Source of the DNA: CAWGUU01 sp963825765
GTDB taxonomy: Bacteria; Actinomycetota; Acidimicrobiia; Acidimicrobiales; AC-14
Length of the DNA stretch: 64,000 nucleotides
Assembly (NCBI GenBank): GCA_963825765.1
Contig: CAWGUU010000004.1
Location: forward strand, 248,001 to 312,000
Reading direction: 5' to 3'
Positions 40,495 through 48,792 of the stretch are shown here, piece by piece. A program made the position numbers and the translations under genes. Numbering within the stretch: the first letter of the stretch is position 1; the number at the start of each line of letters is the position of its first letter. A model generated the notes under the pieces. The model saw only the letters and a list, made by a program, of their open reading frames with translations. It searched no databases and was not told the DNA's origin.

Positions 40495-41350
40495 GCGGTC
40501 GCGGGGCGCCGAGGGTTACCTCGAGCGCGGCCACGACGGCCGGCAGCGACGACCATGCCCGCGGGCGACGGAGCTCCCAGGCCGGCAACGAGGCGAGGTC
40601 GAGCAGCGCCAGGGAATCGATCTGGCTTCGAGGCCAGGTCCGGTGGGACGCGAGGCGCCCGAGGAGGTCGCGGGGCGCGATCTGCACCATCTCGACCCGA
40701 GGTGCCCAGCTCAGGATCACCCAGCCGGCCATGGGCAACTCGGCCTCCAGGGGAGGCAGCGTCACCCGCCAGCGGCTGCGGGGGCCGTCGGTCTCGACCT
40801 CGTGGCCCATCTCCAGGACACGAGCCGCGTCGGTCCGAAGGTCGACGCAGCGAGGACCTGCGTAGGCCACCAGTCCTCGGAGCGCCAGCATGTCGTCGCA
40901 TGCGACGGGGTAGCCGGCTGAGGCCATGGCCGCGGCGACGGTGCTCTTGCCCGCCTCCTTGTCCCCGACGATCGCCCACAGGCCGGCGTCGCCCATGACG
41001 CCGGCGGCGTGGAACGAATCGTAGCCCGACCACACCCCGGCGACGGCGGCGGCGGCGGTGAGCAGCGGGTGCACGGCATCGGACACAGTGGTCGGCCGGG
41101 TGTCCCAGCAGGTGGCCGTGGCGACTGAGCCGCTCACGCGGTCCACGATCAGGCTCCGGCCTTCACCCGGCTCGAACACGACCCGGCCACCGTCGAACGA
41201 GGACGCGTCGCCGTCTCCTGGGTCAGGCCTGACCCCGTGGCGGAAGGTGACGCGCAACAGGGGAAACCCCTGCGGCACCGGGCCCAACAGGGCCCCGGCG
41301 CCGTCGATGCCTTCCACCCGTTGCCCGTAGGCGCCGACCGCGGGAATCAG
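40457..41350 (-). CDS. HprK-like serine kinase of the lasso locus; CTG start proposed
   Basis: 297 residues if started at CTG 41348-41350, which overlaps the upstream TGA as CTGA; the first ordinary start is GTG 41315-41317 (286 residues) but cuts the conserved AYG opening. P-loop GDKEAGKSTVAAAMASAG, then PVACDDMLAL and GPRCVDLRTD, the HPr-kinase/phosphorylase-like core used by lasso tailoring kinases such as those phosphorylating C-terminal Ser. Beside a nucleotidyltransferase, a PqqD-like protein and the precursor, a role in modifying core Ser15 is plausible inference. Confidence 0.82.
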   Translation of the reverse strand: MIPAVGAYGQRVEGIDGAGALLGPVPQGFPLLRVTFRHGVRPDPGDGDASSFDGGRVVFEPGEGRSLIVDRVSGSVATATCWDTRPTTVSDAVHPLLTAAAAVAGVWSGYDSFHAAGVMGDAGLWAIVGDKEAGKSTVAAAMASAGYPVACDDMLALRGLVAYAGPRCVDLRTDAARVLEMGHEVETDGPRSRWRVTLPPLEAELPMAGWVILSWAPRVEMVQIAPRDLLGRLASHRTWPRSQIDSLALLDLASLPAWELRRPRAWSSLPAVVAALEVTLGAPRPLTECREGSGPRG

Positions 41351-43065
41351 ATGCAGGACGACTGAACGCCGGCGCCGTCTGTGATCACGACCGCGATCTG
41401 CGCCTTCATGGCGTTGTTGGCCTTCGTGGCGGTGAACGACACCGGCGAGGTCGTGCCGGCGGTGAAGGCCGGTACCGGCACCGGCGTCACGATGTTGTTG
41501 AGCGTCGGGAAGGTGATCGAGGCGATGCCGCTGCCGACGTCCTGGACGGTGAAGTCGATGTGGGCGGTCGCGGGCGTGGGCACGATCGTGTACGAGCAGG
41601 TGGGCGCGGTCGTGTCCAACACCCATCCGACCGTGTTGTCGCCGCCGGACGATGCGGTGTTCCCGTTGCCCCCGACGTCGATGGCGCGACCGGCTGGGAT
41701 TGTTGCGATCACGGAACCCGATGTCGTCATGCCGGTGACGGCCACGTTGTAGACGGCCGGGCCCCCGGTGACCGTCGCCACCTTGGTGCCGCCGGCGGTG
41801 CTGCCGGTGAACGCCACATCGGTGCCGGTGAAGCCGGTGACCGACTCGCTGAAGGTGGCGGCGAAGTTGATCGGCGAGTGCTGCGTCGGGTCCGCCTGGC
41901 CGGCCGCCTGGACGATGCTGACAGTGGGCGGCGTCGTGTCGAAGGTGAAGTTGAGGCACCAGCCACCGGCGATGCTGCCCGAGTCGGACAAGCCGTCGCC
42001 CTTGACATACAGACTCCAGGTGCCGTTGGGGTTGGTGGCGTTGAAGGTGGAGAGCATGGTGGCGGCGGTCGGAGCCGGAGCGGGAGCGGGGAAGGAGTCC
42101 GGATTCAACTCGTTGTAGTTGGTGGGCTTGGCCGTGATGGTGCTGCCCGGTGCGGCCCAGGCTCCGGCCGCCGGCAACATGCCCGCGGCCGCGTCGTCGA
42201 GGTTGACCGTCACGTTGCTCACGGCCGCGGTGCCGGCGTCGGAGACGACGACCAGGTTCTGGCCGGCAGGGCCGACCAGCAAGGCCTCGATGTCGCCGTC
42301 GAACGCATGCGTCACGTTCTTGAGGGTGGCGGTGACCTTGACGACGTAGGGGGAGGCTCCGCTGACGAAGATGTTCGACGGGTACGGGGTCGACGGGCCG
42401 TTGTCGTTGATCGCGACGGCACCGGTGTTGCAGTACGTCGACCCGGTCTGGGTCGTGTTGTTGTCGACCCGTTGGTTCACGGTGGCGTTGCTGGTGGCGA
42501 ACGTGGAGTTCCCGATGTAGGTGGCCTTGACCAGGTGGTTGCCCTCGGTGAGCGACGAGGCCGTGAAGGTGGCGACGCCGCTGCCGTTGACGGCCACGCT
42601 GGCGGCCAGAGTCGTGGCACCGTCCTCGAACTTCACGGCACCGGTGGTCACCGGGCTCCCCGAGCTGGTGACCGTGAGGTAGAGCGGGAATGCACCGAGC
42701 TTGGGGTGGACGACGGTATGGGTGCCGTAGTCGAACGCCTTGGCGTCGTTCCTCTTGAGGACCAGGGCGAACGATTCGCCGACGAGCCCCGCTCGGTCGG
42801 CGGGGCGCGGATCACGGGCGGTGGCCTCGGTGAGGGTGACGCGGACCGCCTGCGCCCGGCGGAGCCGGATGTCGAACTCGCTCCCCACGTAGGGGGCGAA
42901 CCGGGCCAGCGCGAGATCGCCCGGGCCAGCCGGGGCACGATCCGACCACAGCGTCAGGCGGGGCGGGCTCCCGAGCAGGGCAGGTGCAACCCAAGCAGCC
43001 GCCAGGGCACCGCCCATGGCCATGATCTGACGCCGTGACAACACGGGCCCACCGGTTGCCTCCAC
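41347..43065 (-). CDS. Tat-exported multidomain surface protein (DUF6916, Ig-like, P-domain-like)
   Basis: 572 residues from GTG 43063-43065, with GGGGAGGT 7 nt upstream. Twin-arginine signal LSRRQIMAMGGALAAAWVAPALL (Arg-Arg near residues 11-12). Then a DUF6916-like domain (FAPYVGSEFDIRL ... GTHTVVHPKLGAFPLYL), an Ig-like repeat (TTGAVKFEDGATTLAASVAV), a P-domain-like beta sandwich (VAINDNGPSTPYPSNIFVSG ... GGWCLNFTFD), and further Ig-like modules (DTTPPTVSIVQA, SFTATKANNAMK). Secreted and folded before export. Adjacent to and overlapping the lasso kinase gene by 4 bp; a role with the lasso peptide is speculative. Confidence 0.75.
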   Translation of the reverse strand: MEATGGPVLSRRQIMAMGGALAAAWVAPALLGSPPRLTLWSDRAPAGPGDLALARFAPYVGSEFDIRLRRAQAVRVTLTEATARDPRPADRAGLVGESFALVLKRNDAKAFDYGTHTVVHPKLGAFPLYLTVTSSGSPVTTGAVKFEDGATTLAASVAVNGSGVATFTASSLTEGNHLVKATYIGNSTFATSNATVNQRVDNNTTQTGSTYCNTGAVAINDNGPSTPYPSNIFVSGASPYVVKVTATLKNVTHAFDGDIEALLVGPAGQNLVVVSDAGTAAVSNVTVNLDDAAAGMLPAAGAWAAPGSTITAKPTNYNELNPDSFPAPAPAPTAATMLSTFNATNPNGTWSLYVKGDGLSDSGSIAGGWCLNFTFDTTPPTVSIVQAAGQADPTQHSPINFAATFSESVTGFTGTDVAFTGSTAGGTKVATVTGGPAVYNVAVTGMTTSGSVIATIPAGRAIDVGGNGNTASSGGDNTVGWVLDTTAPTCSYTIVPTPATAHIDFTVQDVGSGIASITFPTLNNIVTPVPVPAFTAGTTSPVSFTATKANNAMKAQIAVVITDGAGVQSSCI

Positions 43066-43137
43066 GTTCGTACCTCCCCAGGCTGGTGTGGCTGTCCGCC
43101 CTGCTGCCACAATCTCCCGTTGCGGGTACCCCGTCAA

Positions 43138-43419
43138 CTAGAAGGTGATCACCGACCCCGCGATGGTGGTCGTCGTCTCGGAGGCTGCCGGTGGGCCCGT
43201 CGTCTCCGATGAGCCCGGTGGCGGGGCAGGTGGCGAGGTGTCGGCCGGCGAGCTCGTGGAACCGTCCGGGGTCGACGTCGACGTCGTCGTCGTCGAGGCG
43301 CCGGAGGTGGTGGTCGAACCGCCCGGACTCTTCCCACCGGACGAGCATCCGGCCAGCAGGAGGCAGGCGGCCAGCAGGACGCCGGACATCCGAACGGCGA
43401 CCGAGACTGACCGGTTCAC
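43138..43419 (-). CDS. Small Ser/Thr-rich lipoprotein
   Basis: 93 residues from GTG 43417-43419. Signal peptide VNRSVSVAVRMSGVLLAACLLLAGC with lipobox LLAGC (Cys25). The mature part is almost only Ser/Thr/Pro/Gly (for example GASTTTTSTSTPDGSTSSP) and ends AGSVITF. It has no folded domain and may be a wall-spanning tether. Lies between the Tat-exported protein and whiB. Confidence 0.65.
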   Translation of the reverse strand: MNRSVSVAVRMSGVLLAACLLLAGCSSGGKSPGGSTTTSGASTTTTSTSTPDGSTSSPADTSPPAPPPGSSETTGPPAASETTTTIAGSVITF

Positions 43420-43448
43420 GGCGGAGGCCTGGGGTGGCGTCGGTCGCG

Positions 43449-43739
43449 CTACGAGGCCCGGCGCCGCCGCGCCAGCCACGTCTTGCGCATGCGTCGACGC
43501 TCTTCCTCCGAGGTCGCGCCCCAGACGCCGGACTCCTGGTTGGTGGCCAGGGCGAACTCGAGGCACTCCTCCCGGGCCTCGCACTGGCGGCAGACGATCT
43601 TGGCCGCTTCGATCTGGTCGAGCGCCGGACCGGTGGTGCCGACCGGGAAGAACAGGTCCGGGTCGGTGTCCCGGCAGGCGGCGCGCAGACGCCAATCGTC
43701 GACGTCCCAATCATGGGTGCGACTCCAGGTCAGGGCCAC
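43449..43739 (-). CDS. WhiB-family transcriptional regulator
   Basis: 96 residues from GTG 43737-43739, with GGAGGT 4 nt upstream. Four cluster-binding cysteines in AACRDTD, IVCRQCEAREECLEFAL; the turn motif GVWGATSEEERRRM and a basic C-terminal DNA-contacting tail (KTWLARRRRAS). This 4Fe-4S regulator, unique to Actinobacteria and their phages, acts with sigma-A. Closest in layout to WhiB1/2/3-type short forms; target genes unknown. The 104-bp upstream region has no clear feature beyond the ribosome-binding site. Confidence 0.95.
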   Translation of the reverse strand: MALTWSRTHDWDVDDWRLRAACRDTDPDLFFPVGTTGPALDQIEAAKIVCRQCEAREECLEFALATNQESGVWGATSEEERRRMRKTWLARRRRAS

Positions 43740-43843
43740 GACACCTCCAGTAGGGATCGGCTCATGTGATCTGCTTCACAAACGGCCGCGGGCAAGGAGC
43801 GAGAGGTTCGTGCACGTGTGTCCGCAGGCGGACCTTACCGCCC

Positions 43844-44770
43844 CTACCCAGGGGTGACAAGGGGTACGACGATCCGGAGCGCGTTCGGTTCGTGGCGCAC
43901 CGTCAGCTCCTCCACCTCCCCCAGGTAGTCCCCGTCCACCTGGTAGGGGAAGGGCCGGCGTGAGACGACGGTGAAGTCGGAGAGGTCGGGACGGTGGTCG
44001 ACGTGGGGTGACCGGCGCAACCGCCGGCCCTGGCCCATGGCCGACATGAACAGTCCCGAGACGGTGATCGGGCCGATGGCCTGCACCGTGACGGCCACCA
44101 GGCCGCGGCCCGGGACGGCGTCCTGGGTGAGCGTGAGGGCGCGTCGTCCCAGGTAGGTGTAGGGGCTCGAGTTCATCACGACGGCGTAGAAGGCCTTGAA
44201 CCGGCTGCCGTCGGGAAAGCGCATGGTGAAGCCGGGCTGCTTCCTGTCGAAGTGGCGCAACAGCGTGGCAATGGTGGCGTACACGAACACCGCCTGGCCG
44301 ACGGTGCGCTTCAGCGACGACCGTCGCTCGACCTGGGCGACCACCGCGGCGTCGAAGCCGATGCCGACGTGGAACAGGAACCGGCGGCCGTTCACGTTCC
44401 CGACCGACATCCCTCGCACCGCCCCCCTGTCGAGGGAGGTCCTGAGCCCGGCCACCGCCTTGTCGAGGTTCCTGGGGATGCCGATCGTGCGGGTGAAGAC
44501 GTTCGTCGACCCGCCGGGGAGGGCGGCCATCGGCACCTTGCCGCCGATGAGCGCGTTGGCCACCTCGTTGAGCGTGCCGTCTCCGCCCAAGGTCACGACG
44601 ACCTCGGCGCCGTCGGCGACCGCCTGCCTGGCAAGCTCGGTGGCGTGGTCGCGGCTCTCGGTCTCGAGCACCGTCAGGTCGTGTCCCGGGCGCAGCGCGG
44701 CCTCGACGGACGCCCGCCGCTTCGGGGTGACCGTGGCGGCGTACGGGTTGACGACCAGAGCGAGCCTCAT
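43844..44770 (-). CDS. Diacylglycerol kinase-family lipid kinase (YegS/DgkB-like)
   Basis: 308 residues. Nucleotide-binding motif VTLGGDGTLNEVANAL and PGGSTNVFTRTIG are diagnostic; VNPYAAT opens the fold. The C-terminal beta domain has HVGIGFDAAVV and YQVDGDYLGEVEELTV. It phosphorylates diacylglycerol or related lipids at the membrane face. It lies 10 bp after the sigma factor gene on the same strand, so it is likely read through from the stress operon. Confidence 0.92.
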   Translation of the reverse strand: MRLALVVNPYAATVTPKRRASVEAALRPGHDLTVLETESRDHATELARQAVADGAEVVVTLGGDGTLNEVANALIGGKVPMAALPGGSTNVFTRTIGIPRNLDKAVAGLRTSLDRGAVRGMSVGNVNGRRFLFHVGIGFDAAVVAQVERRSSLKRTVGQAVFVYATIATLLRHFDRKQPGFTMRFPDGSRFKAFYAVVMNSSPYTYLGRRALTLTQDAVPGRGLVAVTVQAIGPITVSGLFMSAMGQGRRLRRSPHVDHRPDLSDFTVVSRRPFPYQVDGDYLGEVEELTVRHEPNALRIVVPLVTPG

Positions 44771-44780
44771 GGGCGACCGC

Positions 44781-45530
44781 CTACTGCTCGTCGGCTTCGG
44801 AGCGGAGCTGGGCCAGGCTGCGGGCGAGCAGGCGGGAGACGTGCATCTGACTGATGCCGAGACGGCCGGCGATCTCGGACTGGGTGAGTCCCTCGAAGAA
44901 CCGCAGGTGGAGGATCGTGCGCTCGCGGGCCGGGAACTGGGCGATCAGCGGGGAGAGGGTCACCCGGTGCTCGCTGTCGATCAGACCCTGGTCCTCCTTG
45001 CCGAGCTGGGACGCCAGCGACGTGTCGTCGTCGCCGCCGGTCGGCGCGTCCAACGACGTGAACCGGTAGGCGTGGCCGGCTTCGATCGCCTCCAGCACCT
45101 CCTCCTCCGACACCGCCGCGGCGTGGGCGATCTCCCCGACGGTCGGCGACCGGCCCAGCTCCTGTGACAGCGTGCTCACCACCGAGCCCAGGCGCAGGTG
45201 CAGCTCCTGCACCCGGCGGGGCACCCTGACCGCCCACCCCTTGTCCCGGAAGTGGCGCTTGAGCTCGCCCACGATCGTCGGCGTGGCGTAGGTCGAGAAC
45301 TCGAGGCCCCGTTCGGGGTCGAACCGGTCGACTGCCTTGAGGAGTCCGAGGGACGCAACCTGGACGAGGTCGTCGAGGGGCTCGCCGCGGTTGGTGAACC
45401 GCCTGGCGAGGTACTCGGCCAGGCCCATGTGGGCGGTGATCAGCTCGTCTCGCAGCCCGCGGTCACGGGTCTTGGCGTACTCCTCGAACTTGCCCCGGAG
45501 CTCGTCGCGCGCCTTGCTGTCGAAGGCCAT
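44781..45530 (-). CDS. RNA polymerase sigma factor, SigB/SigF family
   Basis: 249 residues from ATG 45528-45530 (MAFDSKARDEL). Region 2: LAEYLARRFTNRGEPLDDLVQVASLGLLKAVDRFDPERGLEFSTYATPTIVGELKRHFRDKGW. Region 3: SVVSTLSQELGRSPTVGEIA. Region 4: FFEGLTQSEIAGRLGISQMHVSRLLARSL. This is the general-stress/sporulation-type sigma group, held by an RsbW-type kinase. The anti-sigma gene ends 2 bp upstream. No RsbV-type antagonist is in the window. Confidence 0.93.
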   Translation of the reverse strand: MAFDSKARDELRGKFEEYAKTRDRGLRDELITAHMGLAEYLARRFTNRGEPLDDLVQVASLGLLKAVDRFDPERGLEFSTYATPTIVGELKRHFRDKGWAVRVPRRVQELHLRLGSVVSTLSQELGRSPTVGEIAHAAAVSEEEVLEAIEAGHAYRFTSLDAPTGGDDDTSLASQLGKEDQGLIDSEHRVTLSPLIAQFPARERTILHLRFFEGLTQSEIAGRLGISQMHVSRLLARSLAQLRSEADEQ

Positions 45531-45532
45531 GC

Positions 45533-45910
45533 TCAGGCCGGCCGCTTGCGCTTGACCATCCGGAAGGTCGGCCCGTCGGCGCTTTCCTCCAGCTCGCACT
45601 CGTCGACCATCGCCGAGAGGATCTGCTCGGACATGGGGGACAGGCTCAGGTCGTGGGTCTCCCCGTCGTTGAAGTGCCCGGCGCCGATGACCTCCAAGCC
45701 GTCGGGGAGCATGACGTACCGCAGGCTCAGGGTTCCGTCCCGGCCTTTGCCGACGAGGGTGAAGCAGAGCTCGTCGATGGCGATCCGGAGGTCCTCGAGC
45801 TCGTCGAGCGTGAAGCCGAGACGGCTGGCCACGCCGGCCACCATGATCCGGGTGACGCGCAGGAACTCAGGCGACGCCGGCACCTCCAGCCGAACCTCTC
45901 CCGATACCAA
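45533..45910 (-). CDS. rsbW: Anti-sigma factor serine kinase, RsbW/SpoIIAB-like
   Basis: 125 residues from TTG 45908-45910, with AAGGAG 6 nt upstream; the frame is open for 36 codons more but crosses a tandem DNA repeat and lacks a ribosome-binding site. HATPase_c-type fold: LRVTRIMVAGVASRLGFTLDELEDLRIAIDELCFTLV (N box), then DGTLSLRYVMLPDGLEV. The G-box region is short and degenerate (HFNDGETHDLSLSPMSEQIL), so kinase activity may be weak. It binds the sigma factor encoded immediately downstream. Confidence 0.87.
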   Translation of the reverse strand: MVSGEVRLEVPASPEFLRVTRIMVAGVASRLGFTLDELEDLRIAIDELCFTLVGKGRDGTLSLRYVMLPDGLEVIGAGHFNDGETHDLSLSPMSEQILSAMVDECELEESADGPTFRMVKRKRPA

Positions 45911-45948
45911 CCCCGTCTCCTTCTCGAAGTGCCGGCCTTGCACTGGTT

Positions 45949-45986
45949 CGTACCCTGCAAGACGGTCCGTACCCTGCAAGACGGTG
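45949..45986 (-). repeat. 19-bp tandem direct repeat upstream of the anti-sigma/sigma operon
   Basis: CGTACCCTGCAAGACGGT repeated at 45949-45967 and 45968-45986 (19-bp period). On the minus strand each copy contains GGGTAC, like the -10 of SigB/SigF promoters, about 45 and 65 bp before the rsbW TTG. An autoregulated promoter is possible, but no GTTT -35 stands at the right distance. Confidence 0.5.
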
Positions 45987-46105
45987 TTCTCCATCCCGGG
46001 ACCGTCCAAATCGGGCAATCCGTCCGGCTGGCGAAAACGTATGAAAACGTGGTCGACGACCGCTGCGGGGCTTCAGCCTACGCGGCCCGAACAGGAGGTA
46101 CGCCC

Positions 46106-46534
46106 ATGCGCCGACTCGTTGCCGCTGCAACCATCGCCTTTGCCGTCCTCGTCTGGTCGGCGGTGCCCTCGCCGGCCGTCGTGCGAGGTGGGTCGGGAGC
46201 CGCGCTCCTCGGTGCCGAGGAGGTCCCGCCGGCCGATCCGAACGGCTTCGGGTTCGCCGTCGTCACGTTCGACCCTGACCAGGGCCGGGTGTGCTACTTC
46301 CTGGCGGCGTTCAACATCGCCCCGGCCACGGCCGCCCACATCCACTTCGCGCCCCGCGGCAGCAACGGCCCCGTCGTCGTACCGTTCAACCCGCCCACCA
46401 ACGGGACCTCGGCGGGCTGCGCCCCTGCCGCCGTCCCGCTGGTGCAGAACCTCATCGCCAACCCCAGCCAGTACTACGTGAACATCCACAACGCCGAGTA
46501 CCCCGGCGGCGCCATCCGGGGCCAGCTGAGGTAG
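46106..46534 (+). CDS. Secreted CHRD-domain protein
   Basis: 142 residues from ATG 46106, with AGGAGG 8 nt upstream. Signal peptide MRRLVAAATIAFAVLVWSAVPSPA. The CHRD domain spans the rest: LLGAEEVPPADPNGFGFAVV, VCYFLAAFNIAPATAAHIHFAP, YYVNIHNAEYPGGAIRGQL. CHRD modules, first seen in chordin, occur in bacterial exported proteins of unknown role. Divergent from the sigma operon. Confidence 0.88.
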   Translation: MRRLVAAATIAFAVLVWSAVPSPAVVRGGSGAALLGAEEVPPADPNGFGFAVVTFDPDQGRVCYFLAAFNIAPATAAHIHFAPRGSNGPVVVPFNPPTNGTSAGCAPAAVPLVQNLIANPSQYYVNIHNAEYPGGAIRGQLR

Positions 46535-46595
46535 CTCGGCGCAGACGATCCAACTCAGCTGGCACCTCACGTCCGGTCGCCTACACCCGGTCGCC

Positions 46596-47627
46596 TCACA
46601 TCCGGTCGACCGCCTGCACCGCCCACGCCGTTCCGGTGGCGGGATCCTCGGCCGCCAGTCGCAACGACCAGCCGCCCGCCGGTGAGCCCGGTTCCCACCG
46701 GTACCACCGGAGGGCGGCGGCGGCCGTACCAAGCTCGTCGGGGTCGAACGGCCAGCGGTCGAGGCCGCCGGCCAGGGCAGCCACCGCCCACCAGGCCGAG
46801 AACCGCCCGTAGGCCATGCCCCGGCGCCGGCCGTGGGCGCCGCCGCTCGCCGCGGCCCAGGCCATGACGGCCAGGGCGTCGGCGGGCGCGATCACGGCGA
46901 TGCGCAGCCCGCCAGAACCGAGGCCAGGCACGCCGAGGGCGGCGATCGCCGCCGGCGCGTCACCGACGACGGCCACCGCCGCAACCTCGCCGTTGGACTC
47001 CTGCCGCCACGTCATGGCCAGCTCCTCGAGGGCCATGGTGGCGTCGCGGTGCCTGCGTGCCTCGGTGAGGTCGGCCCCGGTGGCCGGCTCGCCGGCCGGG
47101 GGAGCGGGGACGGCGGGCTCGAGGTCGGGCTCGGGCGCGTCTCCCACCTCGAGCTCGTGCGGACGGTAGGTGGCCAGCGGGTAGTCGGGTTCCCACGGCT
47201 GGAGTCGCAGCGGCAGCTCGAGGACGGCAGGGTCGACGGTGTCGTCGCCGACGAGGTCCTCGCCCCGCACCACCCGCTCGTGGGCGGCCATCCCCGCCTC
47301 GGGCGAACGAGGGACGTGGGGCCGCAGCTCGGCCCAGGAGTGGGTGGACGCGGCCACCTCCGCCAACGGGCCCAGGGCGAACCGTCCGGTGCCGGCCACG
47401 AGCACGCCGGCCGCCTCCCGGCCCGGCGCCTCCAGGGCCAGCCGGTACTCGGCGTGGCTGGCCACCGGCCACAGCTGGTGACCCCGTTCCACCGCCCGCC
47501 GGCACCGGTCCCGCAGGTCGACCACGCCGGCCCAGTCGCGGTCGGCGCACAGATGGTCGACCCGGACCAGCAGCCCGTCCATGTCGCCCATGTCGACGAG
47601 CTCCCGCGTCGAGATGGGGCCCGTCAA
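46596..47627 (-). CDS. Hypothetical protein downstream of the SCO1664 operon
   Basis: 343 residues from TTG 47625-47627, overlapping the previous TGA as TTGA; an internal ATG (MGDMDGLLVRVDHLC) is an alternative. A helical N-terminal part (VDLRDRCRRAVERGHQLWPVASHAEYRLALEAPG) and a C-terminal Ala-rich part (DALAVMAWAAASGGAHGRRRG ... WWAVAALAGGLDRWPFDPDELGTA). Similar proteins occur next to SCO1664/DUF3090 genes in other actinobacteria, to my recollection, but no function is known. Soluble, no signal peptide. Confidence 0.72.
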   Translation of the reverse strand: MTGPISTRELVDMGDMDGLLVRVDHLCADRDWAGVVDLRDRCRRAVERGHQLWPVASHAEYRLALEAPGREAAGVLVAGTGRFALGPLAEVAASTHSWAELRPHVPRSPEAGMAAHERVVRGEDLVGDDTVDPAVLELPLRLQPWEPDYPLATYRPHELEVGDAPEPDLEPAVPAPPAGEPATGADLTEARRHRDATMALEELAMTWRQESNGEVAAVAVVGDAPAAIAALGVPGLGSGGLRIAVIAPADALAVMAWAAASGGAHGRRRGMAYGRFSAWWAVAALAGGLDRWPFDPDELGTAAAALRWYRWEPGSPAGGWSLRLAAEDPATGTAWAVQAVDRM

Positions 47628-48334
47628 ATGAGCGGCCAGGGGTAGGCGCGTCCCGACCGCAGCGCCGGGAACACCGGGTACCTGACGAGGTCGGCGACCC
47701 GAAGCACGAGGGCGTCGACCTCCTCCGTGGTGAGCACGACGTTCAGCTCCGGCGGCGGAGCGACGACGAGGCGGGTCAGGTCGTCCACCGCGGACGGTGG
47801 GAAGGGCTCGCCCGCGAAGTCCCAGATCACCGTGCGCAGCTTGGGCTCCTCGTGCAGGCACAGACCGTGGTCGATGGCCCACACGTTCCCGTCCTCGCCG
47901 AGCAGGCAATGGCCGGCCTTGCGGTCGCCGTTGTTGACGACGAGATCGAACATGCAGATGGTGCGCAGGGCGTCGTGGTGCTCCGGCCGCTCCAGCAGGC
48001 TGAAGTACTGCTCCCGGAAGTCGGCGGGCACGAACTGCTGCAGCGACCCGGGGCCCATGGGGCCGTCGCGCAGGACGGTCGGCGGCACCAACCCCCAGCC
48101 CAGCGCCTCCGACACGAGGTACACGGCGCGCTCGCGCCGGAAGAGGCCCGACGGGTAGTCCCACAGCGGTCGCTCACCGCGCGCCGGCTTGTAGACGGCC
48201 ATGTCGGAGCGCCCGTCGAGCGCCAGCTCCACGAGGAAGGTGCCGTTCGAGCTCCACGGCAGGCGACCCTTGACGTCGATCCGGCCGGCCCGGAGGACTG
48301 CTAACTGCTCCGATGACCGTTCAGGCGCGGGCAC
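47624..48334 (-). CDS. SCO1664 family protein (phosphatidylinositol 3/4-kinase-like fold)
   Basis: 236 residues from GTG 48332-48334, with GAAGGG 5 nt upstream, inside the DUF3090 gene end (34-bp overlap). Family features: GRLPWSSNGTFLVEL, MAVYKPARGERPLWDYPSGLFRRERAVY, MFDLVVNNGDRKAGHCLL and NVWAIDHGLCLH; the VVNNGDRK and IDHG motifs resemble the PI3/4-kinase catalytic and metal loops. Substrate unknown; conserved in Actinobacteria with DUF3090 and the phosphomutase-like protein. Confidence 0.88.
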   Translation of the reverse strand: MPAPERSSEQLAVLRAGRIDVKGRLPWSSNGTFLVELALDGRSDMAVYKPARGERPLWDYPSGLFRRERAVYLVSEALGWGLVPPTVLRDGPMGPGSLQQFVPADFREQYFSLLERPEHHDALRTICMFDLVVNNGDRKAGHCLLGEDGNVWAIDHGLCLHEEPKLRTVIWDFAGEPFPPSAVDDLTRLVVAPPPELNVVLTTEEVDALVLRVADLVRYPVFPALRSGRAYPWPLI

Positions 48335-48792
48335 ACGTGCCCTTCGGGGTCGAGGGGTAGTCCGCACAGCTGGCAGGGCGGCCGGCCGGCGGCGACGAGG
48401 GCGGCGCCGTGGACGGCGAGGGCCGCCACCTGGGCCCGGGTGACCAGCATTCGGGTGGAGGCGCCCTCGTCACCCTCCTCGACCAGCTCCTCGGCCAGCA
48501 GCAGGATCCTGTCGCGCCCCTCGTCGTAGGTGACGCCGAGCGATCCGACCACCCACTCCGCCAACACGGGCTCGACCAGGTCCATCTCGGTGGGGAGGTC
48601 GGTGGGCGTGGGGAGGTCCGACAGCATGGCGCTCAGGTAGGCCACCAGCGCCGCCACCTGCGTCTTCTCCAGGCGCAGGGTGACCACCTGGGCCGACGTG
48701 GCGGCCTGCAGGTAGAAGATGCGTTTCCCCGGCGGGCCCTCGGTGCCGACGGTCAGGCGCTCGACGTCCGACAGCTCGAACGACGAGCTCAC
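48301..48792 (-). CDS. DUF3090 family protein
   Basis: 163 residues from GTG 48790-48792 (GTGA overlap with the phosphomutase gene). It contains FELSDVERLTVGTEGPPGKRIFYLQA, VTLRLEKTQVAALV and a C-terminal CQLCGLPLDPEGHVCPRLNGH with two CxxC-like pairs that probably bind zinc. Conserved middle member of the three-gene actinobacterial operon; biochemical role unknown. Confidence 0.9.
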   Translation of the reverse strand: MSSSFELSDVERLTVGTEGPPGKRIFYLQAATSAQVVTLRLEKTQVAALVAYLSAMLSDLPTPTDLPTEMDLVEPVLAEWVVGSLGVTYDEGRDRILLLAEELVEEGDEGASTRMLVTRAQVAALAVHGAALVAAGRPPCQLCGLPLDPEGHVCPRLNGHRSS

